5,391 nucleotides of DNA, from contig CAILAF010000548.1 of the NCBI GenBank assembly GCA_903832075.1, positions 1-5,391 of the forward strand. Reading direction: 5' to 3'. Positions 1 through 5,306 of this stretch are shown piece by piece. Positions within the stretch are counted from its first letter, which is position 1. Every line of letters starts with the position of its first letter. The position numbers and the translations under genes were made by a program. A model generated the notes under the pieces. The model made no database searches and was not told the DNA's origin. It saw only the letters and a list, made by a program, of their open reading frames with translations. The stretch comes from an uncultured Chitinophagaceae bacterium. Lineage in GTDB: Bacteria > Bacteroidota > Bacteroidia > Chitinophagales > Chitinophagaceae.

Positions 1-747
1 AACTTGACGTTAAAAATTTGGCGTCAAAAAAATAAAGATGATAAAGGTGGATTTCAATCTTTCCAAGTAAAAGATATTTCTTCTGAAATGTCTTTTCTTG
101 AAATGTTAGATATATTAAATGAACAATTGATTAATGATAATCAAGAACCAATTGCATTTGATCATGATTGTCGCGAAGGTATTTGTGGTATGTGTTCTTT
201 ATATATCAATGGAAAACCACATGGTGAATGGAAGGGAAATACAACATGTCAATTGCACATGAGAGCATTTAAAGATGGAGAAACTGTTACCATAGAACCT
301 TGGCGTGCAAAGGCTTTCCCTGTAATTAAAGATTTAATTGTTGATAGAAGTCCACTTGATAGAATTGTTCAGGCTGGTGGTTTTATATCAGTAAATACAG
401 GTAATGCTGTTGATGGAAATTCATTGCCGATTAATAAAGATAAAGCAGATGCATCTTTTGCAGCAGCTATGTGTATTGGTTGTGGTGCTTGTGTTGCAGC
501 TTGTAAAAATAGTTCTGCTATGTTGTTCTTATCTGCTAAAGTTTCGCATTTAGCTTTGTTACCTCAAGGCGCACCTGAACGTCATTCTCGTGTAATGAAT
601 ATGGTTGCACAAATGGACAAAGAAGGATTCGGTGCTTGTACAAATACTGGTGCTTGTGAAGCAACTTGTCCTAAAGAAATTTCAATTTCAAACATTGCAA
701 GATTAAATCTCGAATATTTAACTGCAAGTATTGTTGCAGAAAAGTAA
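1..747 (+). CDS. sdhB: Succinate dehydrogenase/fumarate reductase iron-sulfur subunit (5' end cut by window)
   Basis: This is the electron-transfer subunit of respiratory complex II. It passes electrons between the flavoprotein SdhA/FrdA and the membrane quinone site, on the cytoplasmic face of the inner membrane. Counting from the TTG at 4, an N-terminal 2Fe-2S ferredoxin domain carries C56, C61, C64 and C82. The C-terminal domain has CIGCGACVAAC (C157, C160, C163, C167) plus C212, C218 and C222-P. By family rule C157/160/163/222 bind 4Fe-4S and C167/212/218 bind 3Fe-4S, so all ligands are present. The 17 residues between C64 and C82 exceed the 11 in E. coli FrdB, as I recall for Bacteroidota homologues. 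The frame stays open through AAC at 1-3, and relatives begin about Met-Lys/Asn-Leu-Thr-Leu-Lys, so the true ATG probably lies just left of the window and the TTG is internal. sdhC and sdhA would be expected upstream. A terminator follows 22 bases after the stop, so this is probably the operon's last gene. Confidence 0.95.
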   Translation, partial: NLTLKIWRQKNKDDKGGFQSFQVKDISSEMSFLEMLDILNEQLINDNQEPIAFDHDCREGICGMCSLYINGKPHGEWKGNTTCQLHMRAFKDGETVTIEPWRAKAFPVIKDLIVDRSPLDRIVQAGGFISVNTGNAVDGNSLPINKDKADASFAAAMCIGCGACVAACKNSSAMLFLSAKVSHLALLPQGAPERHSRVMNMVAQMDKEGFGACTNTGACEATCPKEISISNIARLNLEYLTASIVAEK

Positions 748-769
748 GTTATATTAATCAAAGTAATTT

Positions 770-807
770 AAAGACTGTTTCAATAAATAAATGGAACAGT
801 CTTTTTT
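770..807 (+). terminator. Intrinsic terminator after sdhB
   Basis: A 12-bp stem with a single T-G wobble (770-781 pairing with 793-804; core AAGACTGTT against AACAGTCTT) encloses an 11-base A/T loop. The right arm runs into six T residues (802-807). It begins 22 bases after the sdhB stop and is oriented to end the sdh transcript before the next promoter. This is the clearest terminator in the window. Confidence 0.88.
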
Positions 808-840
808 CATTTCCCGAAAAATTAGTTCATACAATTAACT

Positions 841-848
841 CAACTTTG
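841..848 (+). promoter_or_regulatory. Candidate -7 box for the VOC-trmN6 unit
   Basis: CAACTTTG matches the Bacteroidota -7 element TAnnTTTG except for C in place of the first T. It lies just downstream of the sdhB terminator and 18 bases before the ATG at 867. Transcription would then start near 855, giving a very short leader without a Shine-Dalgarno sequence, which is common in this phylum. No good TTG -33 box is seen at the usual distance (only TTAG at 822-825, a spacing of 15), so the call rests mainly on the -7 box and its position. Confidence 0.5.
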
Positions 849-866
849 TAAAAAAAGCAATTCATT

Positions 867-1355
867 ATGTCTTACACAATTCCTTCAAACACTAAAATTG
901 GTCATATTCATTTGAAAGTTTCTGATATTGATAAAGCTTTATCATTTTATCAAGATATTTTAGGTTTTCAATTAATGCAAAAATTTGGAACCCAAGCTGC
1001 ATTTATTTCGGCAGGTGGTTATCATCATCATATTGGTTTAAATACTTGGCATAGCAAAGGCGCGAAACCTGCACCAGTCAATATTCCTGGCTTATATCAT
1101 ACTGCTATTTTATATCCAACAAGAAAAGATTTGGCAATTGCATTACAAAGATTGATTGATGAAAAATATCCGTTAAGCGGTGCTGCTGATCATGGTGTTT
1201 CGGAAGCTTTGTATTTAAATGATCCTGATGGAAACGGAGTTGAATTATATTGGGATAAACCAAAAGAACAATGGCCCTATGATGCAGATAATAATTTACA
1301 AATGGTAACTGAACATTTGGATTTAGATGATTTATTGACTGAGATTAAAAAGTAA
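867..1355 (+). CDS. VOC-superfamily protein (glyoxalase / extradiol dioxygenase fold, CatE-like)
   Basis: This is a 162-residue, probably cytosolic metalloprotein of the vicinal-oxygen-chelate superfamily, built from two beta-alpha-beta-beta-beta modules. Module 1 opens with GHIHLKVSDIDKALSFY (residues 12-28), followed by LGFQ and the GGYHHHIGLNTW segment (50-61). Module 2 opens with GLYHTAIL (75-82) and ends in DPDGNGVELYWD (119-130). By position the expected His/His/Glu metal site would be H15, H78 and E126; this is inferred from the fold. The H-H-H-I-G-L-N-T-W strand and the terminal D-P-D-G-N-x-V-E-L-Y resemble proteins annotated as catechol-2,3-dioxygenase CatE-like in Bacillus, but the substrate cannot be read from the sequence. 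Glyoxalase, dioxygenase and thiol-transferase roles all remain possible. The ATG at 867 is placed correctly ahead of the first strand. It leads a two-gene unit with trmN6, nine bases downstream. Confidence 0.88.
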   Translation: MSYTIPSNTKIGHIHLKVSDIDKALSFYQDILGFQLMQKFGTQAAFISAGGYHHHIGLNTWHSKGAKPAPVNIPGLYHTAILYPTRKDLAIALQRLIDEKYPLSGAADHGVSEALYLNDPDGNGVELYWDKPKEQWPYDADNNLQMVTEHLDLDDLLTEIKK

Positions 1356-1364
1356 TCATTCTAA

Positions 1365-2093
1365 GTGTCTAACAATTATTTTCAATTCAAGCAGTTTACT
1401 GTTCAGCAAGAATATTGTGCAATGAAAGTAACAACCGATGCATGTTTATTTGGTGCTTGGTGTGCATCTCTCATTCAAAATTCAACATTTAAAATTCAAC
1501 ATTGTTTAGATATTGGAACAGGAACCGGTTTACTTTCTTTAATGATTGCTCAAAAAAATAATGAGATAATTATCGATGCCATAGAAATTGATGGGCAAGC
1601 TGCAAATCAGTCTATGTATAACTTTCAGGTATCATCATGGAAAAAAATTTTGAATGTTCATCATGTTTCCATTCAAAATTTTAATCAAACAAATCAATTG
1701 TATGATTTCATTATTTCCAATCCGCCATTTTTCGATAACGATTTAAAAAGCATAGATGATAAACGAAATCTTGCACTGCATAGTTCAGAATTAAGTTTAG
1801 AAGAATTACTGCAATCGATAAAAATAAATTTAAAAGATGATGGAAAGTTTGCGGTATTGTTACCTTACCATCGAACTGAATATTTTGAACAATTATGTTT
1901 GCCAGAAAATTTTTTCATAAAAGAAAAAATATTTGTAAAGCAAACACCACATCATTCTTATTTCAGAACAATGTTATTATTTTCAAAACAATCAATAGCA
2001 ACAAAACAAAGTGAAATAATTATTAAAGATAAATGGAATAATTATTCAAATGAATTTAAAAAGTTGATGAAAGATTATTATTTGCATTTCTAA
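1365..2093 (+). CDS. trmN6: tRNA1(Val) (adenine(37)-N6)-methyltransferase, GTG start
   Basis: This is a SAM-dependent class I methyltransferase of the TrmN6/YfiC family, which makes m6A at A37 beside the anticodon of tRNA-Val in the cytosol. The N-terminus FQFKQFTVQQEYCAMKVTTDACLFGAW (6-32) is the family signature. DIGTGTG (49-55) is SAM motif I, E74 in DAIEID is the expected ribose-binding acid, and NPPFF (119-123) is the catalytic N-P-P-[YF] motif for N6-adenine methylation. The C-terminus with NYSNEF...YYLHF matches the E. coli protein's end. Length is 242 residues against about 245 in E. coli. The start is GTG at 1365, because an in-frame TAA lies immediately upstream (1362-1364) and the conserved N-terminus begins at once. 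It follows the VOC gene by nine bases, so co-transcription is likely although no functional link is evident. Residues 37-47 are encoded by a heptanucleotide repeat and form a spacer just before motif I. Confidence 0.92.
   Translation: MSNNYFQFKQFTVQQEYCAMKVTTDACLFGAWCASLIQNSTFKIQHCLDIGTGTGLLSLMIAQKNNEIIIDAIEIDGQAANQSMYNFQVSSWKKILNVHHVSIQNFNQTNQLYDFIISNPPFFDNDLKSIDDKRNLALHSSELSLEELLQSIKINLKDDGKFAVLLPYHRTEYFEQLCLPENFFIKEKIFVKQTPHHSYFRTMLLFSKQSIATKQSEIIIKDKWNNYSNEFKKLMKDYYLHF
1473..1504 (+). repeat. Heptanucleotide tandem repeat inside trmN6
   Basis: Four consecutive seven-base units (ATTCAAA, ATTCAAC, ATTTAAA, ATTCAAC) are followed by a partial ATTG. Read in the gene's frame they encode I37-Q-N-S-T-F-K-I44-Q-H-C, so Ile-Gln recurs seven residues apart. 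The segment sits between the conserved Gly-Ala-Trp (30-32) and the SAM motif I strand (C47-L-D-I-G). Compared with my memory of E. coli YfiC, this spacer is about six residues longer here. Confidence 0.8.
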
Positions 2094-2104
2094 TTTTTCA
2101 AGGA

Positions 2105-3301
2105 TTATAATCCTGCATAATCACTTAAATATTCAAACGGTTTTGTTAATTGACCGTTTTTTAACATAGTTGATTTATCTAAAAGTTCACTTCCTCCTTT
2201 TCTTAAATCATCCAAAACAAACTTAATTAATTGCTCACCAAAATATCTGCTTGCATCTCTTGGCAATTCATTCGGCAAATTACCAACGGCAATGATATCA
2301 ATACTTTCAGGCAAATAAGGAACAGTCTTTTCAAATGTTTTCTTATTTACACCATACACTAAATCTTTTATCGCTACATCTCCTAAATTAACCGGAACAG
2401 AACCACCGGCATCATCAGTAATATCAGAAATAGTTTTAATGGTAAAATGTTCATCAATATCTTCTTTCTCAAAAAGCCTAGGCATTTTATTTTCCCAATA
2501 AATTCCATTCATCAAAATATCTGTGCATCGTATATAAGGCAAAAAACGACTTCTATATTCATCAGGATGTTCATGAAAATGTTCGCGCTTGTACGTTTTT
2601 AATTTTTCGTGCGTATATAATTCATGACCTTTTAATTGAACATACACCGGATAAGAAAATTTTTTTTCTAAATATTCATCGGGCTCAACTTCAGTAACAC
2701 CCATTAAATTCATTATTTCTACAACACCATGTGCCACTCTGCCACTTCCTGTAACCGCAATGCGTACATTCGGCAACTTTATACCGAAATAAGTATGAAT
2801 GAGATTGCGATAATCTTTTACTTCATATACTCTTCCTAAATCAAACAATCCTGTTCTCTTTCCATAACACATGATACCATTATGACCACCAACAATTCCG
2901 GCAAAAAAACCAAAACCAATGATACGCTGACCATCATCGTGTTCTAAACATTCATAATCAATCAATGTTATTTTTTTTCTCATCATTTCTTGAAATAAGT
3001 TTCTGTTAAAAGCTTGTTTCTTTTTTGTATGAGAAAAAAATAAATAAGTTTTATTGGCAATCAAATTTTCAATTGGCACTTCTTTTATACCCATCAAGAC
3101 GTCACATTCTGATAAATTTTCTTTCACTTCAATACCATGATGAATATATTCATGATCGCTGAAACATCTATGTGGCGAGGATTCTACAATGATTTTTATA
3201 TTACTAAAATTTTTCTGGATCCATTTACATTGGTTAGGAGTAAGTGGCACACGGTTATCTGCAGGAACTTTTCCTTCTTTAATAAGTCCAATCGTTAGCA
3301 T
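2105..3301 (-). CDS. Lys1/LKR-type NAD(P)-dependent oxidoreductase (saccharopine dehydrogenase-like; AlaDH/PNT superfamily)
   Basis: This is a 398-residue cytosolic oxidoreductase related to yeast Lys1 (saccharopine dehydrogenase, L-lysine-forming) and to the LKR domain of lysine-ketoglutarate reductase. Relatives are often loosely named alanine dehydrogenase. Numbered from the ATG at 3301: the N-terminal domain has LIKEGKVPADNRVPLTP (6-22); GIKEVP (71-76) and FFSHTKKKQ (88-96) supply K73 and H91, matching the catalytic Lys/His pair of Lys1; ECLEHDDGQRIIGFGFFAG (117-135) follows. The Rossmann motif is VTGSGRVAHG (183-192), then SDITDDAGGSVP (292-303) and NLPNELPRDASRYF (341-354). The direction (lysine synthesis or breakdown) and the true substrate are unknown, and no Lys9-type partner is in the window. 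A TTG at 3322 would add seven residues, but relatives start near Met-x-Ile-Gly-Leu-Ile, so ATG at 3301 is preferred. It is convergent with trmN6 (11-base gap) and divergent from hscB (42-base gap). Confidence 0.85.
   Translation of the reverse strand: MLTIGLIKEGKVPADNRVPLTPNQCKWIQKNFSNIKIIVESSPHRCFSDHEYIHHGIEVKENLSECDVLMGIKEVPIENLIANKTYLFFSHTKKKQAFNRNLFQEMMRKKITLIDYECLEHDDGQRIIGFGFFAGIVGGHNGIMCYGKRTGLFDLGRVYEVKDYRNLIHTYFGIKLPNVRIAVTGSGRVAHGVVEIMNLMGVTEVEPDEYLEKKFSYPVYVQLKGHELYTHEKLKTYKREHFHEHPDEYRSRFLPYIRCTDILMNGIYWENKMPRLFEKEDIDEHFTIKTISDITDDAGGSVPVNLGDVAIKDLVYGVNKKTFEKTVPYLPESIDIIAVGNLPNELPRDASRYFGEQLIKFVLDDLRKGGSELLDKSTMLKNGQLTKPFEYLSDYAGL
2135..2162 (+). terminator. Candidate terminator for the VOC-trmN6 transcript, inside the convergent gene
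   Basis: A 7-bp stem, AAACGGT (2135-2141) with ACCGTTT (2153-2159), has an 11-base loop and ends in a six-T run (2157-2162) on the plus strand. It starts 42 bases after the trmN6 stop and lies within the last codons of the opposing oxidoreductase gene. On the minus strand the hairpin is not followed by T residues, so it points only toward ending plus-strand transcription. The stem is short and the coding sequence there may itself be conserved, so confidence is moderate. Confidence 0.45.
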
Positions 3302-3307
3302 TATCGG

Positions 3308-3315
3308 TAACTTTG
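3308..3315 (+). promoter_or_regulatory. -7 promoter box for hscB
   Basis: TAACTTTG is an exact match to the Bacteroidota -7 consensus TAnnTTTG. It lies in the 42-base gap between the divergent oxidoreductase start (3301) and the hscB ATG (3344). The predicted transcript would begin near 3322, giving a leader of about 22 bases. No good -33 TTG is visible at the expected distance, where the sequence is coding for the oxidoreductase N-terminus. Confidence 0.55.
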
Positions 3316-3343
3316 AGTGCAATGTAAAAAATAATCTGCTGTA

Positions 3344-3859
3344 ATGAACTATTTTGAATTATATGATATTCCCATTTCATTAAAAGTTGATGCCAATATC
3401 ATCAAACAAAAATTTTATGCTTTAAGCAGAAAATGTCATCCCGATTTTTTTGGAAATGAAACAGATGATGAACAAGCTGAAGCTTTAGAAAAATCATCAC
3501 ATATTAATAAAGCGTTTAAAATTTTTAATTCTTTTGATGAAACCATTAAATATCTTTTGCAATTAAAAGGGTTAATGCAAGAAGATGAAAAATATAATTT
3601 GCCTTCAAATTTTTTAATGGAAGTCATGGAAATAAATGAACAACTGCAGGAAGCCAAAATGGAGAATGATGAAGAAAAAATTGCAAGTTGCAAGTTGCAA
3701 GTTGCAAGTTTAAACAAAGAAATTTATGAATCCGTTAAAGAAATTGTGGAGTATTATCAAGATGATATTACTTCCGAAAAAGAATTGTTGCAAGTAAAAG
3801 AGTATTACTATAAGAAAAAATATTTAGACAGAATCGTTTCGCCATCTTTAAATCATTAA
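3344..3859 (+). CDS. hscB: Fe-S cluster assembly co-chaperone HscB (DnaJ-type)
   Basis: HscB is a J-domain protein that brings scaffold-bound Fe-S clusters to an Hsp70 (HscA or DnaK) and stimulates its ATPase in the cytosol. Residues 2-75 form the J domain, starting with NYFELYDIP (2-10), with the essential HPD at 32-34 and the helix SSHINKAFKIF (51-61). The rest is the HscB C-terminal three-helix bundle, recognisable by LPSNFLMEVMEINEQL (86-101) and ending near KKKYLDRI (157-164). At 171 residues it equals E. coli HscB in length. No isc genes lie beside it, so it appears to be a single gene with its own promoter; which Hsp70 and scaffold it serves cannot be told from here. A perfect TTGCAAG tandem repeat encodes I113-A-S-C-K-L-Q-V-A-S-L123 within the second bundle helix, where length against E. 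coli seems unchanged. The ATG at 3344 fits the conserved N-terminus. Confidence 0.92.
   Translation: MNYFELYDIPISLKVDANIIKQKFYALSRKCHPDFFGNETDDEQAEALEKSSHINKAFKIFNSFDETIKYLLQLKGLMQEDEKYNLPSNFLMEVMEINEQLQEAKMENDEEKIASCKLQVASLNKEIYESVKEIVEYYQDDITSEKELLQVKEYYYKKKYLDRIVSPSLNH
3681..3708 (+). repeat. Four perfect TTGCAAG heptamers inside hscB
   Basis: Four identical seven-base units TTGCAAG occur head to tail, with TT of a fifth. Because seven is not a multiple of three, three units encode the heptapeptide L-Q-V-A-S-C-K whatever the frame, and none of the six frames has a stop. In hscB this gives Ala-Ser recurring at 114-115 and 121-122. It is the second heptamer array in the window (see 1473-1504), with a different unit. 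Confidence 0.9.
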
Positions 3860-3866
3860 TAATAGT

Positions 3867-3902
3867 ATGATATTTATTATTTCGAAAGCTAATAAATATC
3901 AT
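3867..3902. repeat. Perfect 13-bp inverted repeat between hscB and the CoA-transferase promoter
   Basis: ATGATATTTATTA (3867-3879) and TAATAAATATCAT (3890-3902) are exact reverse complements around a 10-base centre that itself starts with the palindrome TTTCGAAA (3880-3887). An outer 9-bp pair, AATAATAGT (3858-3866) with ACTATTATT (3918-3926), directly continues the left arm, with 15 unpaired bases on the right. The repeat begins seven bases after the hscB stop codon and touches the candidate -33 box of the next gene. No T-run follows on either strand, so it is not a standard intrinsic terminator. It could be an hscB 3' stem-loop or an operator; that part is inference. Confidence 0.75.
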
Positions 3903-3932
3903 TGATTATTTAAACGCACTATTATTTCTTTG
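3902..3932 (+). promoter_or_regulatory. Candidate promoter of the CoA-transferase gene
   Basis: TTG at 3902-3904 is followed after 20 bases by TTTCTTTG (3925-3932). The latter matches the -7 element TAnnTTTG at all but one fixed position, and continues as TTTGCACC, a context typical of this phylum. Transcription would start near 3939, about 16 bases before the ATG at 3955. The outer arm of the inverted repeat overlaps the -7 region. Confidence 0.6.
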
Positions 3933-3954
3933 CACCGATAATAAAAAATAAAAT

Positions 3955-5244
3955 ATGGTTCATCCTTATCAGTATGTAACTGCCGAAGAAGCATTATCTA
4001 CAATTCAAAGCAATCATCGAATATTTGTGCATGGAAGTGCTTGTACACCCCTCTATTTTTTTAAAAAATTAGCAGAACAATCTCATCGCTTAAAAAATGT
4101 TGAATTAGTTTTTATAACTGTGCAGGGAGATATAGTAATCGACCAACCGCAATATGCCGATTCATTTCATATCAATTGTATGTTTGTTTCTGCTTCTGTT
4201 CGTGATGCAGTAAACAATGGCAGAGCAGATTTTATTCCTGTTTTTTTAAGTGATATTCCTGACTTATTCAATAAAAAAATACTTCCGTTAGATGCAGCAT
4301 TGGTACAGGTTTCACCGCCGGATCAACATGGTTATTGTTCATTGGGTGTATCAGTTGATATTGCTCGTTCAGCAGTTAATAATGCAAAAAGAATTATTGC
4401 ATTAGTTAATCCTGCAGTTCCCAGAACACATGGTGATGGATTAATTCATACTGACCGGTTTTTTAAAATGGTTTATCATGAAGAACCATTGCCGGAGGTT
4501 GATTATGGTGCAAAAACCGGCAAGAATGAATTAATCATTGGAAAACATATTGCTGAGTTAATTGATGATGGCAGTACAATACAAATGGGCATTGGCACAA
4601 TTCCGGATGCGGTTTTAAAATCATTATACAATCATAAAAATTTGGGAGTACATACTGAAATGTGTAGCGATGGAGTTATTGATTTGATGGAAAAAGATGT
4701 TATTAATAATAAATTTAAAAAAATCCACCCTAATAAATTTGTGACAAGTTTTGCAATTGGTACAAAAAAATTATATGATTATGTAAACGATAATCCTGCT
4801 TTTGCATTTTTAGATATTGATTATGTAAATGATCCACATGTTATTCGCAGAAATAATAAAGTGATGGCGATTAATAGTGCCATTGAAGTAGATATTACAG
4901 GGCAAGTTTGTGCTGATAGCATTGGTCAGATTCAATTCAGCGGAATTGGTGGACAAATGGATTTTATGCGTGGTGCTGCATTGAGCGAAGGCGGCAAACC
5001 TATTATTGCATTAACAAGTAGAACTGCAAAAGGTGTTCCTCGTATTGTTCCACATTTACGCGAAAGTGCAGGTGTAGTTACTACTCGTGGACATATTCAT
5101 TATGTTGTAACAGAGTTTGGTGTGGCGTATTTATATGGAAAAAATTTACGGCAACGTGCTAAAGCACTTATTGATATCGCACATCCTGATGATAGAGAAT
5201 TTTTAGAAAAGAATTGTTATGATCGATTTAAAGTATTCATTTAG
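3955..5244 (+). CDS. Acetyl-CoA hydrolase/transferase-family protein (4-hydroxybutyrate CoA-transferase-like)
   Basis: This is a 429-residue cytosolic family I CoA-transferase, which moves CoA between an acyl-CoA and a free acid through a glutamyl-CoA thioester. The N-terminal half has VHGSACTPLYFFKKLA (25-40) and VSPPDQHGYCSLGVSVD (119-135). The C-terminal half has GIGTIPDAV (212-220) and HTEMCSDGVIDL (233-244), where E235 is the expected catalytic glutamate. SGIGGQMDFMRGA (329-341) is the glycine-rich CoA-site motif, followed by TEFGVAYLYGKNLRQRAKALIDIAHPDDR (386-414). The length fits the AbfT/4-hydroxybutyrate and butyryl-CoA:acetate transferase group (about 430-445) better than the longer Cat1/AarC succinyl-CoA group. 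The actual acyl pair (acetate, butyrate, 4-hydroxybutyrate, propionate) cannot be decided, and no fermentation genes are adjacent. ATG at 3955 has no Shine-Dalgarno sequence, only an A-rich leader. It appears to be transcribed alone, and no intrinsic terminator is seen after the TAG. Confidence 0.9.
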   Translation: MVHPYQYVTAEEALSTIQSNHRIFVHGSACTPLYFFKKLAEQSHRLKNVELVFITVQGDIVIDQPQYADSFHINCMFVSASVRDAVNNGRADFIPVFLSDIPDLFNKKILPLDAALVQVSPPDQHGYCSLGVSVDIARSAVNNAKRIIALVNPAVPRTHGDGLIHTDRFFKMVYHEEPLPEVDYGAKTGKNELIIGKHIAELIDDGSTIQMGIGTIPDAVLKSLYNHKNLGVHTEMCSDGVIDLMEKDVINNKFKKIHPNKFVTSFAIGTKKLYDYVNDNPAFAFLDIDYVNDPHVIRRNNKVMAINSAIEVDITGQVCADSIGQIQFSGIGGQMDFMRGAALSEGGKPIIALTSRTAKGVPRIVPHLRESAGVVTTRGHIHYVVTEFGVAYLYGKNLRQRAKALIDIAHPDDREFLEKNCYDRFKVFI

Positions 5245-5262
5245 TATTGAAATAAAAAAACT

Positions 5263-5293
5263 TTTGTTGTAAACAATTCATGCATTAATATTG
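5263..5293 (+). promoter_or_regulatory. Promoter of the tRNA-Leu gene
   Basis: TTTG (5263-5266) is separated by 19 bases from TAATATTG (5286-5293). The latter differs from the Bacteroidota -7 consensus TAnnTTTG at one position. The predicted start, near 5300, is about seven bases before the mature tRNA 5' end. This is the best spaced two-box promoter in the window and suggests that the tRNA is transcribed independently of the upstream CoA-transferase gene. Confidence 0.62.
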
Positions 5294-5306
5294 CAACCCG
5301 TTTAAA

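Noticed and set aside
4..6. TTG at 4-6 as the real start of sdhB
   Set aside because: The frame is open to the window edge, and homologues carry residues matching Asn-Leu-Thr-Leu-Lys after Met, so the ATG probably lies just outside the window.
2101..2114. Perfect 14-bp palindrome AGGATTATAATCCT at the convergent gene junction
   Set aside because: As a hairpin it has at most a four-pair stem with a six-base loop, no T-run follows on either strand, and it includes the oxidoreductase stop codon. I cannot support a terminator or operator call over chance.
3302..3322. Upstream TTG start for the Lys1-like gene (adds seven residues)
   Set aside because: The extension has no family-like sequence, relatives begin at the Ile-Gly-Leu-Ile strand, an ATG is available at 3301, and the extension would run through the exact hscB -7 box.
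3436..3717. Minus-strand open frame of 93 codons opposite hscB
   Set aside because: It lies entirely antisense to a well-supported hscB, has no recognisable domain, and is low-complexity Ser/Cys/Leu-rich because of the TTGCAAG repeat (stop-free on both strands) and AT-rich codons.
5245..5276. A-rich tract and small TTGTT/AACAA hairpin after the CoA-transferase gene as a terminator
   Set aside because: The stem is only five weak pairs, the A-run precedes it and no T-run follows. The same bases are better explained as the -33 region of the tRNA promoter.
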